Source of the DNA: Stutzerimonas stutzeri
Lineage (GTDB): Bacteria > Pseudomonadota > Gammaproteobacteria > Pseudomonadales > Pseudomonadaceae
Assembly: GCF_000590475.1 (NCBI RefSeq)
Contig: NZ_CP007441.1
Location: forward strand, 3,044,660-3,108,659
DNA length: 64,000 bases
Direction of reading: 5' to 3'
The notes beneath the pieces are model-generated. The model was given only the letters and a program-made list of their open reading frames with translations. It was not told the DNA's origin and did not search any database. Shown one piece after another: positions 40,550-49,420 of this stretch. The translations under genes and the position numbers were made by a program. Each line of letters begins with the position of its first letter. The first letter of the stretch is position 1.

Positions 40550-43132
40550 ATGCCATTAGATTCCGCCTCGGCCAAAGCCAGAAGTCCCAGGGCCCACGCC
40601 GCGTTTTCGAGGCGGATCCTGCCCGGCTTTGCCTGTCTGTTGGCCGCCGCCCTGCTCGCTGCCGCGATCGCGGTCATACATATCGCCCGGACTATCGACC
40701 GCGACGCGCTGACCCAGGAGCATTTTCTCGCCGACAAGGCATTCGAATCGCATATGCGGGGCATGTCTCGTCATGTCGCGGACAACGGATTCTGGGGCGA
40801 TGCCTATGCCAACCTGAGCAAGCAGATCAATCTCGACTGGGCATATGAGCAGGAGAACCTCGGGCCTTCTTTATACGACGATTTCGGGTATGAAGCGGTC
40901 CTGGTGGTCAACGCCGACGGCGAAACGACCTACGCGGTGATCCGCGGGGAGCTGGCGCAGGTCGATGCACGACGCTGGCTTGGCAATGGGCTCGAAATTC
41001 TGCTCGGCCAGGCCCGCGAGACGGTCGAAGAGGAGGAAACCTCCGCCGGCCTGCTTTCGGCCGAAGGCCGCCCGGCCATGGTGGCCGCTGCGGTAATGAC
41101 CCCGGGCGGCAGCGATATCGAGGAGATGGACGGTCCCGCCTCGATTCTGCTTTTTGTCGATGTGATGGATACCGGCCGGCTGCTCCAACTGGGCCAGGAA
41201 TACGCGATCAAGGGGCTGCGTATCGACGACGAAACTTCCCGGCCGCAAAACGCTGTTGTCTCCATGAATATGCTCGATGGAACACCCCAGGCGTTTACCT
41301 GGAACGTCTCCCAGCCGGGCCGTTACCTGTTGTGGATGACGCTGCCGGTGCTTGCCGCGGTCACCCTGGGGCTCGGCCTCCTCGCCTGGTTGTTGCTACG
41401 TCAGGCGCTGAAAACCGTAAGGCTTATGGACGCCAACTACAAACGGCTATCCCGAAGCCGCACAGCATTGGCCGCCAGTGAAGAGCGCTTCCGCGACGTG
41501 GCAGAAGCTGCCTCCGATTGGATCTGGGAAACCGACCAGAATGCTCGACTGACCTATCTATCGAGTCGCTTCGAGGAAATCACCGGCCACGAGCCTGCCG
41601 CCTGGATCGGTCGCCCCTTGATCGATCTGCTGATTACCGATCACGCAGCGCTACAGGACTGGCTGGCTGAGCCGCATAAGACGCCGTTGCGCTGCAGCTA
41701 CCAGGCGGCGAATGGCTGTGAACGGCACTGCAGGCTATCCGCGCGGGCGATCTACCGAGACGACGAGCTATTGGGCTTCCGCGGAACCGCAAGTGACATT
41801 ACCGAAGAGACGCGAGCCCAGGCACGCGTGCAATACCTGTCGCAGCACGACGCCCTGACCGGCCTGCCGAATCGCAATCGGTTACGCGACTATCTGGAAG
41901 CCAAGCTCGCCTCGCTTACCAGCGGATCCAGGCTGACGGTCCTGTACATCGATCTGGATCGCTTCAAGCCGGTAAACGACACCCTGGGTCACGGCGCTGG
42001 GGACGAGGTGTTGATCGGCGTGGCCAACCGCCTCAAACAATGCATCAGAGGCGACGACCTTGTTGCTCGTCTGGGTGGCGATGAGTTCATCATGGTCATG
42101 AGCCGTCTGCAGCTCAATGAAGATGTCGAAAAGCTTTGCGCCCGGGTTGTCGACGTCGTCGGCGGACCCTTCGTTTACGAGGGCAAGCAGATCCACATTG
42201 GCGCCAGCATCGGAATCGCCATGGCCCCGACCGATGCAGCGCAGGCCAGCGAGCTACTGCGTTGCGCGGATATCGCCCTGTATCAGGCCAAGGCCGTCGG
42301 TCGCGGAACCTGGCGGTTCTATGGCAGCGAGATGGACGAGCGGCTGCTGGAACGGCGTCGACAGGAAGACGAACTGCGCCAGGCGATTGCCGAAGGCCAA
42401 TTCGAGGTTCATTACCAGCCTCGGTACTTCAGCGAGGACATGAGCATCAATGGCGCCGAAGCCTTGTTGCGCTGGCGGCACCCTGCTCGAGGTCTGCTCC
42501 TGCCCGAGCAATTCATCCCGCTGGCGGAACAGACCGGGCTAATCGTCCCACTCGGCGAGTGGGTCTTGCGTCAGGCCTGCAGCGAAGCCACGGCCTGGGC
42601 GAGCACCCTCATGATCGCGGTCAACCTGTCGCCGCTGCAGCTACGCAACGATGAGCTATCCGAGATGGTTCGGACCGTTCTGGAAGAAAGCGGGCTCCCG
42701 GCCAACCGTCTTGAACTGGAAATAACCGAAACGGCATTGCTTCAGGAAAACCAGCGCACCCTGGACGTGCTCAACGAACTGAAGGCCATCGGTGTCCGGC
42801 TTGCCATGGACGATTTCGGTACCGGCTATTCTTCCCTGAGCAATCTGCGTAGCTATCCGTTCGACACGATCAAGATAGACGGTAGCTTCGTCTCCGGCAT
42901 GGAGCGTTCGACCGCGGATCATTCCATCGTCAAGGCGCTCATCGACCTCGGCCGAGGCCTGCGCATGCGTGTCACGGCCGAAGGCGTGGAAACCTCGGAG
43001 CAACTGACGCAATTGCTCGCCGATGGTTGTAGCGAGATTCAGGGCTTTCACCTGAGTCATCCGCTTCCAGCACAAGAGCTACGTGCCTTGCTGGCCGGTG
43101 CCGACGGGACCTTGAGCCGAAGCCCTGCGTGA
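40550..43132 (+). CDS. CHASE4-like/PAS/GGDEF/EAL cyclic-di-GMP protein
   Basis: 860 aa. A membrane helix (about 20-45) leads to a periplasmic CHASE4-like sensor (HVADNGFWGDAYANLSKQ), a second helix (VLAAVTLGLGLLAWLLL), a PAS domain (YLSSRFEEITGHEP), a GGDEF domain (RGDD inhibitory site five residues before GGDEFIMV) and an EAL domain (GAEALLRWRHP, ELEITETALL, MDDFGTGYSSL, IKIDGSF, TAEGVET). All catalytic residues are present for both synthesis and breakdown of c-di-GMP. The ATG at 40550 follows AAGGAAG. Alternative starts exist at 40478 (TTG) and 40496. Confidence 0.92.
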   Translation: MPLDSASAKARSPRAHAAFSRRILPGFACLLAAALLAAAIAVIHIARTIDRDALTQEHFLADKAFESHMRGMSRHVADNGFWGDAYANLSKQINLDWAYEQENLGPSLYDDFGYEAVLVVNADGETTYAVIRGELAQVDARRWLGNGLEILLGQARETVEEEETSAGLLSAEGRPAMVAAAVMTPGGSDIEEMDGPASILLFVDVMDTGRLLQLGQEYAIKGLRIDDETSRPQNAVVSMNMLDGTPQAFTWNVSQPGRYLLWMTLPVLAAVTLGLGLLAWLLLRQALKTVRLMDANYKRLSRSRTALAASEERFRDVAEAASDWIWETDQNARLTYLSSRFEEITGHEPAAWIGRPLIDLLITDHAALQDWLAEPHKTPLRCSYQAANGCERHCRLSARAIYRDDELLGFRGTASDITEETRAQARVQYLSQHDALTGLPNRNRLRDYLEAKLASLTSGSRLTVLYIDLDRFKPVNDTLGHGAGDEVLIGVANRLKQCIRGDDLVARLGGDEFIMVMSRLQLNEDVEKLCARVVDVVGGPFVYEGKQIHIGASIGIAMAPTDAAQASELLRCADIALYQAKAVGRGTWRFYGSEMDERLLERRRQEDELRQAIAEGQFEVHYQPRYFSEDMSINGAEALLRWRHPARGLLLPEQFIPLAEQTGLIVPLGEWVLRQACSEATAWASTLMIAVNLSPLQLRNDELSEMVRTVLEESGLPANRLELEITETALLQENQRTLDVLNELKAIGVRLAMDDFGTGYSSLSNLRSYPFDTIKIDGSFVSGMERSTADHSIVKALIDLGRGLRMRVTAEGVETSEQLTQLLADGCSEIQGFHLSHPLPAQELRALLAGADGTLSRSPA

Positions 43133-43146
43133 CACCATCGGGCGGA

Positions 43147-43695
43147 TTATCGTTTGAGCTCGAAGTTGATCTGAGCCCCATCGATCAGCGCTTCGTTCTC
43201 ATTCACCCCCGGCAGCAGGCTCCCGCTCATCTGCACCGAGCGCGAGTTCTCGCCTCCTTCGAACAAGGGCGGTAATAAACGCATCGACGCCGTCTCCTGG
43301 TCGGGCTCAAGCTCCTCCGCCCAATCCTCTGGAAGACTCAAATCGAGTTCCGGTTCGGGCACCTCGACACGCTCAATCGCGACGTCCTTCTTCGGCGCTG
43401 ACGGCGCTGTCGCCTTGGGCTCAGGTGCCGGCACGACGCGCTCGGATGGCAGTGTCGCGGGGTCACCGGCGGTCACCGGCTCGACCTCAATTTCGATTTC
43501 CGGGGGCTCGCCATCTTCGCTTTCGACATGTCCGATAGCGGGCTCGAGCACAGGCTTGAGCGATGCCGCTGGCTCCCGATCAACCACGCCAGATCGAACC
43601 TCGGGTTTCGCCGGTGCACCCGGTTGAGAAGGCAACTTATCGCCATCGCAAGCGCCTAGGAACGGCAGTGCAAGCAGCACACTCAACCATCTCAT
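43147..43695 (-). CDS. Acidic lipoprotein of unknown function
   Basis: 182 aa. The lipoprotein signal MRWLSVLLALPFLGACDGDK has an LGAC lipobox, with Asp at +2, which favours the inner membrane by the E. coli rule. The rest is Glu/Pro-rich and probably disordered, with a small C-terminal block (LLPGVNENEALIDGAQINFE). No known domain. It converges with the GGDEF/EAL gene (14 bp) and follows the MocR-type gene. Confidence 0.75.
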   Translation of the reverse strand: MRWLSVLLALPFLGACDGDKLPSQPGAPAKPEVRSGVVDREPAASLKPVLEPAIGHVESEDGEPPEIEIEVEPVTAGDPATLPSERVVPAPEPKATAPSAPKKDVAIERVEVPEPELDLSLPEDWAEELEPDQETASMRLLPPLFEGGENSRSVQMSGSLLPGVNENEALIDGAQINFELKR

Positions 43696-43719
43696 GGACG
43701 ATTTCCTCCTTCGGTCCGG

Positions 43720-45150
43720 TCAGTTCGATTGTCGGCACAGCTCCCCTGCCAGCTCGCCCAGGGTCTTCAATGCCCGCTCCGCCTCGGTTGTCCAGGGCAG
43801 CCCGCAATTGAGCCGCACGCAATGATTGAACTGCTCGGTGTTGCTGAAAATAAGCCCCGGCGCGATGCTGATTCCTCGCTCCAGCGCCTGTACGTGTAGC
43901 TCCTTGGTATTCACCCGTGCCGGCAAGCTGACCCAGAGAATGAAGCCTCCCGTCGGCCGGGTCATCTGCGTTCCTTCCGGAAAATAGCGCTGCACCGCCA
44001 ACTGGAAAGCGCTGAGGTTACTGCGATACTCATGCCGGATGTAGCGTAGATGCCGATCATATCCGCCATTCTCCAGATAGGCCGCCACGCCCATCTGGGT
44101 GACGCTACAGGCCGAATGCGTACTAAAGGTCTGCAAACGCTGAATGTCCTCCCGGTGGCGTCCCGGCAGAATCCAACCAATGCGCACGCCCGGCGAGATA
44201 GTCTTGGAGAAGCTCGAGCAATAGATCACTCGCCCTTCACTATCATTGGACTTGAGCGCCTTGATCGACCCCGCATCAAACATAAGTTCGCCGTAGATAT
44301 CGTCTTCGACAATGTTGATGTCGAAATTCGCCGCCAACTTGAGCAATTGCTTTTGCCGTACGTCCGGCATGCTGCCACCCAGGGGGTTGCTCAACCGCGC
44401 CGTGAGCACCAACGCCTTGATCGGCCACTGGCTGGCAGCCAGCTGCAAAGCCTCGAGACTCAAGCCGGTGTCCGGATCGCACGGGATTTCGATGACCTTG
44501 AGCCCCAGCAGATCGGCCAGTTGCAGCAAGCCATAGTAGCTGGGTGACTCCGCTGCGATCAGGTCGCCCGGCTTGGTCAGCACGCGCAGGGACATCTGCA
44601 GCGCATCGACACAGCCGTGGGTGATCACCACTTCGTCCGGCCCGACGATCACGCCGGCGTCGCGCATGCGGATCGCCACTTGTCGGCGCAGCGGCTCATA
44701 GCCGGGACTGAACATATAGCTGAACGCCCGCTGGCTCTGGAAACGAGTGATCTTGGCAAGCTGCTGGTGCAAGGCGCGCGCCGGCAGATAGTCCGCATGA
44801 GGGACGGCGGCGCCCAATGGGATAAGACCATCGCGGCGCGATTCGCTGAGGACCTGGTTGATGATGCTACTGCGCGTGACCAGCTTCGGCCGTTCGACCT
44901 GCGCGATATCCGGCGTCGGGGCGGTAAGCGCCGGAGTGTGATGCACATAGAAGCCCGACTGCGGGCGCGCCCGAATCATTCCTTGGTCTTCTAGGTTGGC
45001 ATAGGCTTGCAAGACCGTCGCATGGCTAACGTTCAGCTGCATGCTCATCTTGCGCACCGAAGGCACACGTTCGCCCGGACGGTAGACGCCGCGCCGGATA
45101 TCTTCAGCGAGCTGGTGTGCGATGCGCTGATAAAGCAACAGATTGGTCAT
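43720..45150 (-). CDS. MocR-type regulator (GntR HTH fused to aminotransferase)
   Basis: 476 aa. The N-terminal GntR winged helix includes QLAEDIRRGVYRPGERVPSV and LNVSHATVLQAYANLEDQG. The C-terminal type I aminotransferase domain has the PLP lysine in SSFSKTISPGVRIGW and the diagnostic VLTARLSNPLGGSMP and EDDIYGEL stretches. MocR proteins sense PLP or amino compounds and control metabolic genes. The ATG at 45150 (MTNLLLYQRIAHQL) was chosen. A perfect 7-bp inverted repeat 26 bp upstream may be its operator. Confidence 0.92.
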   Translation of the reverse strand: MTNLLLYQRIAHQLAEDIRRGVYRPGERVPSVRKMSMQLNVSHATVLQAYANLEDQGMIRARPQSGFYVHHTPALTAPTPDIAQVERPKLVTRSSIINQVLSESRRDGLIPLGAAVPHADYLPARALHQQLAKITRFQSQRAFSYMFSPGYEPLRRQVAIRMRDAGVIVGPDEVVITHGCVDALQMSLRVLTKPGDLIAAESPSYYGLLQLADLLGLKVIEIPCDPDTGLSLEALQLAASQWPIKALVLTARLSNPLGGSMPDVRQKQLLKLAANFDINIVEDDIYGELMFDAGSIKALKSNDSEGRVIYCSSFSKTISPGVRIGWILPGRHREDIQRLQTFSTHSACSVTQMGVAAYLENGGYDRHLRYIRHEYRSNLSAFQLAVQRYFPEGTQMTRPTGGFILWVSLPARVNTKELHVQALERGISIAPGLIFSNTEQFNHCVRLNCGLPWTTEAERALKTLGELAGELCRQSN

Positions 45151-45175
45151 ATCGTCCGTCTCCGCCAACTGGACC

Positions 45176-45199
45176 ATAACAGTAGTACAACACTGTTAT
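45176..45199. promoter_or_regulatory. Inverted repeat upstream of the MocR-type gene
   Basis: ATAACAG-N10-CTGTTAT, a perfect 7-bp palindrome with a 10-base spacer (one helical turn centre to centre about 17 bp), lying 26-49 bp before the regulator ATG. Likely an autoregulatory operator; the protein bound is inferred. Confidence 0.45.
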
Positions 45200-45276
45200 G
45201 CACGACCAATACAGTTACTCGCTAACTCGCCGACACAGTCTGTTACCACCTTGACCATCGGCCGTCATGAACGAGG

Positions 45277-46080
45277 TCAGCGGGGGTTGCTGAGCTGCCC
45301 TTGCTCGTCGGAAAACAGGATCTCGACCCGCCGATTCTGCGCTCGCCCACGCGTCGATGCATTCTCGGCGACCCGATATTGCTCACCATAGCCAACCACT
45401 TCCATGCGCCGCGGGTCGATGCCCAGGCTCTGCATGAAGTCGCCCACCGCCTGCGCACGGGCCTTTGACAGGGCAAGGTTCTCGGCGGCGTCACCCCGGT
45501 TGTCGGTGTAACCCTCGATGCGGACCCTGCGGTTGGGATTGAGCTGCAAGAAATGCACGACTTTGAGCAGCGTGCGATTGGCCGATGGCCCCAGATCTGC
45601 GCTGGCCGCCTTGAACAGCACATCCCCCAACGTCATTACCAGGCCGCGATCAGTTTCGGAAGCCGCCAGACTGATCAATTGATCCTCTAGCCATCGGCCC
45701 TGGTGTTGCAGGTCAAGCAACCTGGCTTCCTGCAGAGCCTGACGCAAGCGTTCCTGCTCCATAGCCAGCTGATTAGAGCGCCGCTTATTCTGCATATGGT
45801 CGCTGTGCTGGCGAGCGATCTCGCTATAACGCTCACTGAGATAGGCGTAGTGACTGACGTCCTCCGCGCTGCCCCAATAATCGGCGAATCGCCGGGCTCG
45901 CTCCAGCGATTCAGCCGCACGCATCATGTCCTTCGGCGCATCGCGCGAAACCTGCGGATCGTCGCTGATGTTCTGAAATGCAATAACCGCTTGTTCCAGT
46001 TGCTGTTGCGACTGCTGCGTGGCACAGCCGTGGAGCCCGGCTAGCGCCACCAGTAACACCGACGTGAGGACAGGCTTCAC
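45277..46080 (-). CDS. OmpA-like outer membrane lipoprotein
   Basis: 267 aa. The lipoprotein signal ends in LHGCATQQ. A helical middle (about 25-140) is rich in Arg/Gln/Leu. The C-terminal OmpA peptidoglycan-binding domain has RRVRIEGYTDNRGDAAENLA, LSKARAQAVGDFMQ and the closing RGRAQNRRVEILF. It probably links outer membrane and cell wall. It overlaps the upstream DUF4398-type gene by 4 bp, so the two are coupled. Confidence 0.88.
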   Translation of the reverse strand: MKPVLTSVLLVALAGLHGCATQQSQQQLEQAVIAFQNISDDPQVSRDAPKDMMRAAESLERARRFADYWGSAEDVSHYAYLSERYSEIARQHSDHMQNKRRSNQLAMEQERLRQALQEARLLDLQHQGRWLEDQLISLAASETDRGLVMTLGDVLFKAASADLGPSANRTLLKVVHFLQLNPNRRVRIEGYTDNRGDAAENLALSKARAQAVGDFMQSLGIDPRRMEVVGYGEQYRVAENASTRGRAQNRRVEILFSDEQGQLSNPR

Positions 46081-46427
46081 TGCAAATCCCCCAACTGTTC
46101 GCGTAGCCGTGCGATGCGGCGAGCCAACTCCGCCAGCTCCTGCTGACTCTTATCGTTCAGTACGCTGGCCTCCGCCAACCGAGCATCCAGCTCCGCTTTC
46201 TCGGCGAGCCGACGGGCCTGCCGATAGTCCTCGTCCTTCATCGCCACAACCGCAGCCGCGAGTTCGTCCTCGGCCAGAGCCAACGCCGGCGTTTGTTCCG
46301 ATGCGCCCACTGAACGTGCCTGGGTCAACGCCTGCTCGGTGAGGCGCAGCTGTTCAGTAGGAGCCGGATCGCTAGCGCAGCCAACCATCACCGATAGCAT
46401 GAGCATGCAGGAAAGATGCTTTATCAA
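46077..46427 (-). CDS. DUF4398-type small lipoprotein
   Basis: 116 aa. Lipobox VGCA at residues 15-18 (MIKHLSCMLMLSVMVGCASD). The mature part is a helical hairpin with ALALAEDELAAAVVAMKDED and AEKAELDARLAEASVLNDKS, the DUF4398 pattern. These proteins often sit beside OmpA-like lipoproteins, as here. The role is unknown, probably envelope-related. Confidence 0.8.
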   Translation of the reverse strand: MIKHLSCMLMLSVMVGCASDPAPTEQLRLTEQALTQARSVGASEQTPALALAEDELAAAVVAMKDEDYRQARRLAEKAELDARLAEASVLNDKSQQELAELARRIARLREQLGDLQ

Positions 46428-46437
46428 AAGAGAGACC

Positions 46438-47274
46438 TTAGCGTTGCGAATTGCTTGTCGGCGCCGTCTGCTGCTTCCAGCGCTCGAGATTCTCCACCAG
46501 CAGTTGCTGCGGCACGCCGGCGGCGCGCAATTCTGTCATTTTTATTGCGAGCTGTCCGCGCAACCACGGCCCATTGCAGGCCGAGTCGTGTGCCACAGCG
46601 AAATACATACCGCGGCTGGAAACCGCCGGCTCCAGCCGCTGTATATCGGCAAGCAGCCCTCGCGGGTCGGCCAGCGCGACAACACTGTACCGCTCGTGCA
46701 ACACATAGTCGGATTTGCCCGTCAGTAACCTTTGCACGGCTTCGGTCAAGCTGGGCGAGGAGCGCAAGCGAAGATGGTCCTTGGCATATACCTGCAATTC
46801 ACTACCGAAGTGCGTCGTCGCGACATAGGTGCCGGAGCGGCCCGCCAGATCATTGCGGCTGGAGTAGAGAAAACCCGGCTCGTTGCGTACCCAGGCGGAC
46901 ATTTGCAGAGTAGCGATCGACGGATGAATGAAATCCAGATGCGCCAATTCCGGCAGGTCACGCACCGCATCGGCCAATAAATCTACCCGGCCGCTGCGCA
47001 CTTCTTCGAGCGCCTTGTCGGCATCGCCCGTATAGAGAAGCTCGAGTTTCAGATCGAGTGAATCGGTGATCTTCTTCAATAGATCGGCGTTCGCACCGAT
47101 CAGGCGCTTGGAATTCTGCGGATCGCGCCAGAGGAACGGCGGATTATCCGCACCGCCTGTGGCAATCAGCCGATCACACTTGGCAGCCGCCGCGTTCGCC
47201 ACCATGGGAGTTGCCAGCAACAAGGCGATCAAGGCGGATTTCAGCGCAACGGCACATCGCATGGAAAACCTCAT
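46438..47274 (-). CDS. Periplasmic solute-binding protein, family 3-like
   Basis: 278 aa. A signal peptide (MRFSMRCAVALKSALIALLL then ATPMVANA) precedes a small bilobed binding domain with LIATGGADNPPFLWRDP, GANADLLKKITDSLDLKLEL and RSGRVDLLADAVRDL. It resembles amino-acid-type binding proteins, but no ABC permease or ATPase gene is adjacent, so it may serve as a sensor or orphan receptor. It lies 10 bp upstream of the DUF4398 gene and may be co-transcribed with the lipoproteins. Confidence 0.75.
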   Translation of the reverse strand: MRFSMRCAVALKSALIALLLATPMVANAAAAKCDRLIATGGADNPPFLWRDPQNSKRLIGANADLLKKITDSLDLKLELLYTGDADKALEEVRSGRVDLLADAVRDLPELAHLDFIHPSIATLQMSAWVRNEPGFLYSSRNDLAGRSGTYVATTHFGSELQVYAKDHLRLRSSPSLTEAVQRLLTGKSDYVLHERYSVVALADPRGLLADIQRLEPAVSSRGMYFAVAHDSACNGPWLRGQLAIKMTELRAAGVPQQLLVENLERWKQQTAPTSNSQR

Positions 47275-47352
47275 CGTTTGGAATCGAACAGGCACCCTGT
47301 CGGTGCCAGTGCGGAATATTACCATCGGCCAACGCAGCCGAGCTGCCAAAAA

Positions 47353-47377
47353 AAAACCCGCTGCAAGAGCGGGTTTT
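47353..47377 (-). terminator. Terminator between etfA and the solute-binding protein gene
   Basis: Stem AAAACCCGCT / AGCGGGTTTT with a five-base loop. On the minus strand it lies 17 bp after the etfA stop and is followed by a long T-run, so it ends the etfBA transcript. Confidence 0.9.
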
Positions 47378-47393
47378 TGCTTAAGCGGCTCGG

Positions 47394-48338
47394 TCAGACG
47401 AGTCGCTCGAGCTCCGGCACGATCTCGAACAGATCGCCCACCAGGCCGTAATCGGCAACCTGGAAGATCGGAGCTTCTTCGTCCTTGTTGATCGCGACGA
47501 TCACTTTGGAATCCTTCATGCCCGCCAAGTGCTGGATGGCACCAGAGATACCGACGGCGATGTACAGCTGTGGCGCGACGATCTTGCCGGTCTGACCCAC
47601 CTGCATATCGTTGGGCACGAAGCCGGCATCGACTGCCGCCCGCGAGGCACCGACGGCAGCGCCGAGCTTGTCGGCCAGCGCATACAAGTGCTTGAAGTTT
47701 TCGCCGTTCTGCATGCCACGGCCACCGGAGATGACGATCTTGGCAGCGGTCAGCTCGGGACGGTCGGACTTGGCAAGCTCTTCGCCGATGAAAGCAGAAA
47801 CGCCTGCGTCGCCAGTGCTGGAAACCTGCTCGACACTGGCCGAGCCGCCTTCGGCGCTGACCGGATCGAAACCGGTGGAACGCACGGTGATGACCTTGAT
47901 CGGTGCGCTCGACTGCACGGTGGCAATGGCGTTACCGGCATAGATCGGGCGCTTGAAGGTATCAGCGCTTTCGACGCTGATGATCTCGGAGATCTGATCG
48001 ACATCCAGCTGGGCGGCGACGCGCGGCAGGAAGTTCTTGCCATTGGTGGTCGCGGCAGCCAGTACGTGGCTGTAAGCGGCCGGCGAGGTTCCTTGCGCCA
48101 GTCCGGCGATCAGCGGTGCGACGTTTTCCGGCAGCTGATGGGCGTACGCTGGGTCATCGGCGACCAGCACCTTGGAGACACCTTCGATCTTGGCAGCCGC
48201 CTCACCGATGGCACCGCAACCGCTACCGGCTACCAGTACATGAATGTCACCACCGATGGCTTTTGCAGCGGCCACGGTGTTGAGGGTCGCAGCCGCCAGG
48301 ACCGCATTGTTGTGTTCAGCGATAACCAGGATAGTCAT
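47394..48338 (-). CDS. etfA: Electron transfer flavoprotein alpha subunit
   Basis: 314 aa. The N-terminal domain (ILVIAEHNNAVLAAATLNTV) and the C-terminal FAD domain (VISGGRGMQNGENFKHLYAL, YIAVGISGAIQHLAGMKDSK, INKDEEAPIFQVADYGLVGD) match the EtfA family. With EtfB it carries electrons from acyl-CoA and other dehydrogenases to ETF-QO. It begins directly after the etfB stop. Confidence 0.97.
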   Translation of the reverse strand: MTILVIAEHNNAVLAAATLNTVAAAKAIGGDIHVLVAGSGCGAIGEAAAKIEGVSKVLVADDPAYAHQLPENVAPLIAGLAQGTSPAAYSHVLAAATTNGKNFLPRVAAQLDVDQISEIISVESADTFKRPIYAGNAIATVQSSAPIKVITVRSTGFDPVSAEGGSASVEQVSSTGDAGVSAFIGEELAKSDRPELTAAKIVISGGRGMQNGENFKHLYALADKLGAAVGASRAAVDAGFVPNDMQVGQTGKIVAPQLYIAVGISGAIQHLAGMKDSKVIVAINKDEEAPIFQVADYGLVGDLFEIVPELERLV

Positions 48339-49088
48339 TTAGATTACCTTCGCCTCGTTCTTCAGTTTCTCGACCAGTTCAGCTACGGACTTGACCTTGA
48401 TACCCGCGCTGCGAGCAGCCGGCGCTTCGACTTTCAAGGTCTTCACGGTGGACGTGGTGGACACGCCCAGCGCATCTGGAGTCAGGACTTCCAGCGGCTT
48501 CTTCTTGGCCTTCATGATGTTTGGCAACGACGCGTAGCGCGGCTCGTTCAGGCGCAGGTCGGTGGTCACGATTGCCGGCAGGTTCAGCGCAACGGTCTGT
48601 GCGCCGCCATCGATTTCACGTTCAACCTTGACCTTGTCGCCTTCCACTTCGACCTTCGAGGCGAAGGTGCCTTGGGCGAATCCGGTCAGCGCGCCGAGCA
48701 TCTGGCCGGTCTGGTTGTTGTCGCTGTCGATAGCCTGTTTGCCGAGAATGACCAGCTGCGGCTGCTCCTTGTCGACAACCGCCTTCAGCAATTTGGCGAC
48801 CGCCAGCGAGTTGAGCTCTTCAGTCGATTCGACCAGCACGGCACGATCGGCACCCAATGCCAGCGCAGTACGCAGCTGCTCTTGAGCGGCAGTCGGGCCA
48901 ATGGAAACCACGACGATTTCGCTCGCAACGCCCTTCTCTTTCAGGCGCACGGCTTCTTCCACGGCGATTTCGCAGAAGGGGTTCATCGACATCTTGACGT
49001 TGGCGAGGTCGACGCCGGAGTTGTCCGCCTTGACGCGGACCTTGACGTTGTAATCGACCACTCGTTTGACAGCTACAAGAATCTTCAT
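48339..49088 (-). CDS. etfB: Electron transfer flavoprotein beta subunit
   Basis: 249 aa. It begins MKILVAVKRVVDYNVKVRVK, with NPFCEIAVEEAVRLKEKG and the signature around DLRLNEPRYASLPNIMKAKK. It forms the AMP-binding half of ETF. The ATG at 49088 was chosen over an upstream in-frame start because it gives the conserved N-terminus. Divergent from etfQO; the 332-bp region between them holds a PsrA-type site. Confidence 0.97.
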   Translation of the reverse strand: MKILVAVKRVVDYNVKVRVKADNSGVDLANVKMSMNPFCEIAVEEAVRLKEKGVASEIVVVSIGPTAAQEQLRTALALGADRAVLVESTEELNSLAVAKLLKAVVDKEQPQLVILGKQAIDSDNNQTGQMLGALTGFAQGTFASKVEVEGDKVKVEREIDGGAQTVALNLPAIVTTDLRLNEPRYASLPNIMKAKKKPLEVLTPDALGVSTTSTVKTLKVEAPAARSAGIKVKSVAELVEKLKNEAKVI

Positions 49089-49294
49089 GGATTCCTCGTT
49101 ACTCTCCGGTGAATAGAATATCGCCGAGGCGAACCGAGCCATGCTCGAGGTCCGGACCGTCACTTCAGCCGCGGAACCAGTTCGGCGAGCGCATAACTGC
49201 CCGTATCTTGACTGCTGGCAACGGCCGGGGTCAACAACGCATATACCCCGCTATAAGCCGCAGTTTCTCGATTCTAACAGCCTTACAGAAAATT

Positions 49295-49308
49295 CAAACA
49301 AACGTTTG
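49295..49308. promoter_or_regulatory. PsrA-type operator upstream of etfQO
   Basis: CAAAC-AAAC-GTTTG fits the PsrA operator pattern (G/C)AAAC-N2-4-GTTT(G/C) known from Pseudomonas. It ends 2 bp before the -35 hexamer of the etfQO promoter. PsrA is a TetR-type, fatty-acid-responsive regulator. Confidence 0.75.
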
Positions 49309-49310
49309 TA

Positions 49311-49339
49311 TTGGACCCTTTCCGGCGTCTATATATAAT
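49311..49339 (+). promoter_or_regulatory. Sigma-70 promoter of etfQO
   Basis: TTGGAC at 49311-49316 and TATAAT at 49334-49339 are separated by 17 bp, near consensus. The expected start lies about 75 bp before the ATG of etfQO. Confidence 0.8.
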
Positions 49340-49420
49340 GCGGCAGCTCGGCTTGGTCAGGGAAACGATCCAGCCCTCCACTATCTACATAACAATCAAG
49401 CCTTGAGTAGGAGATAGCCA

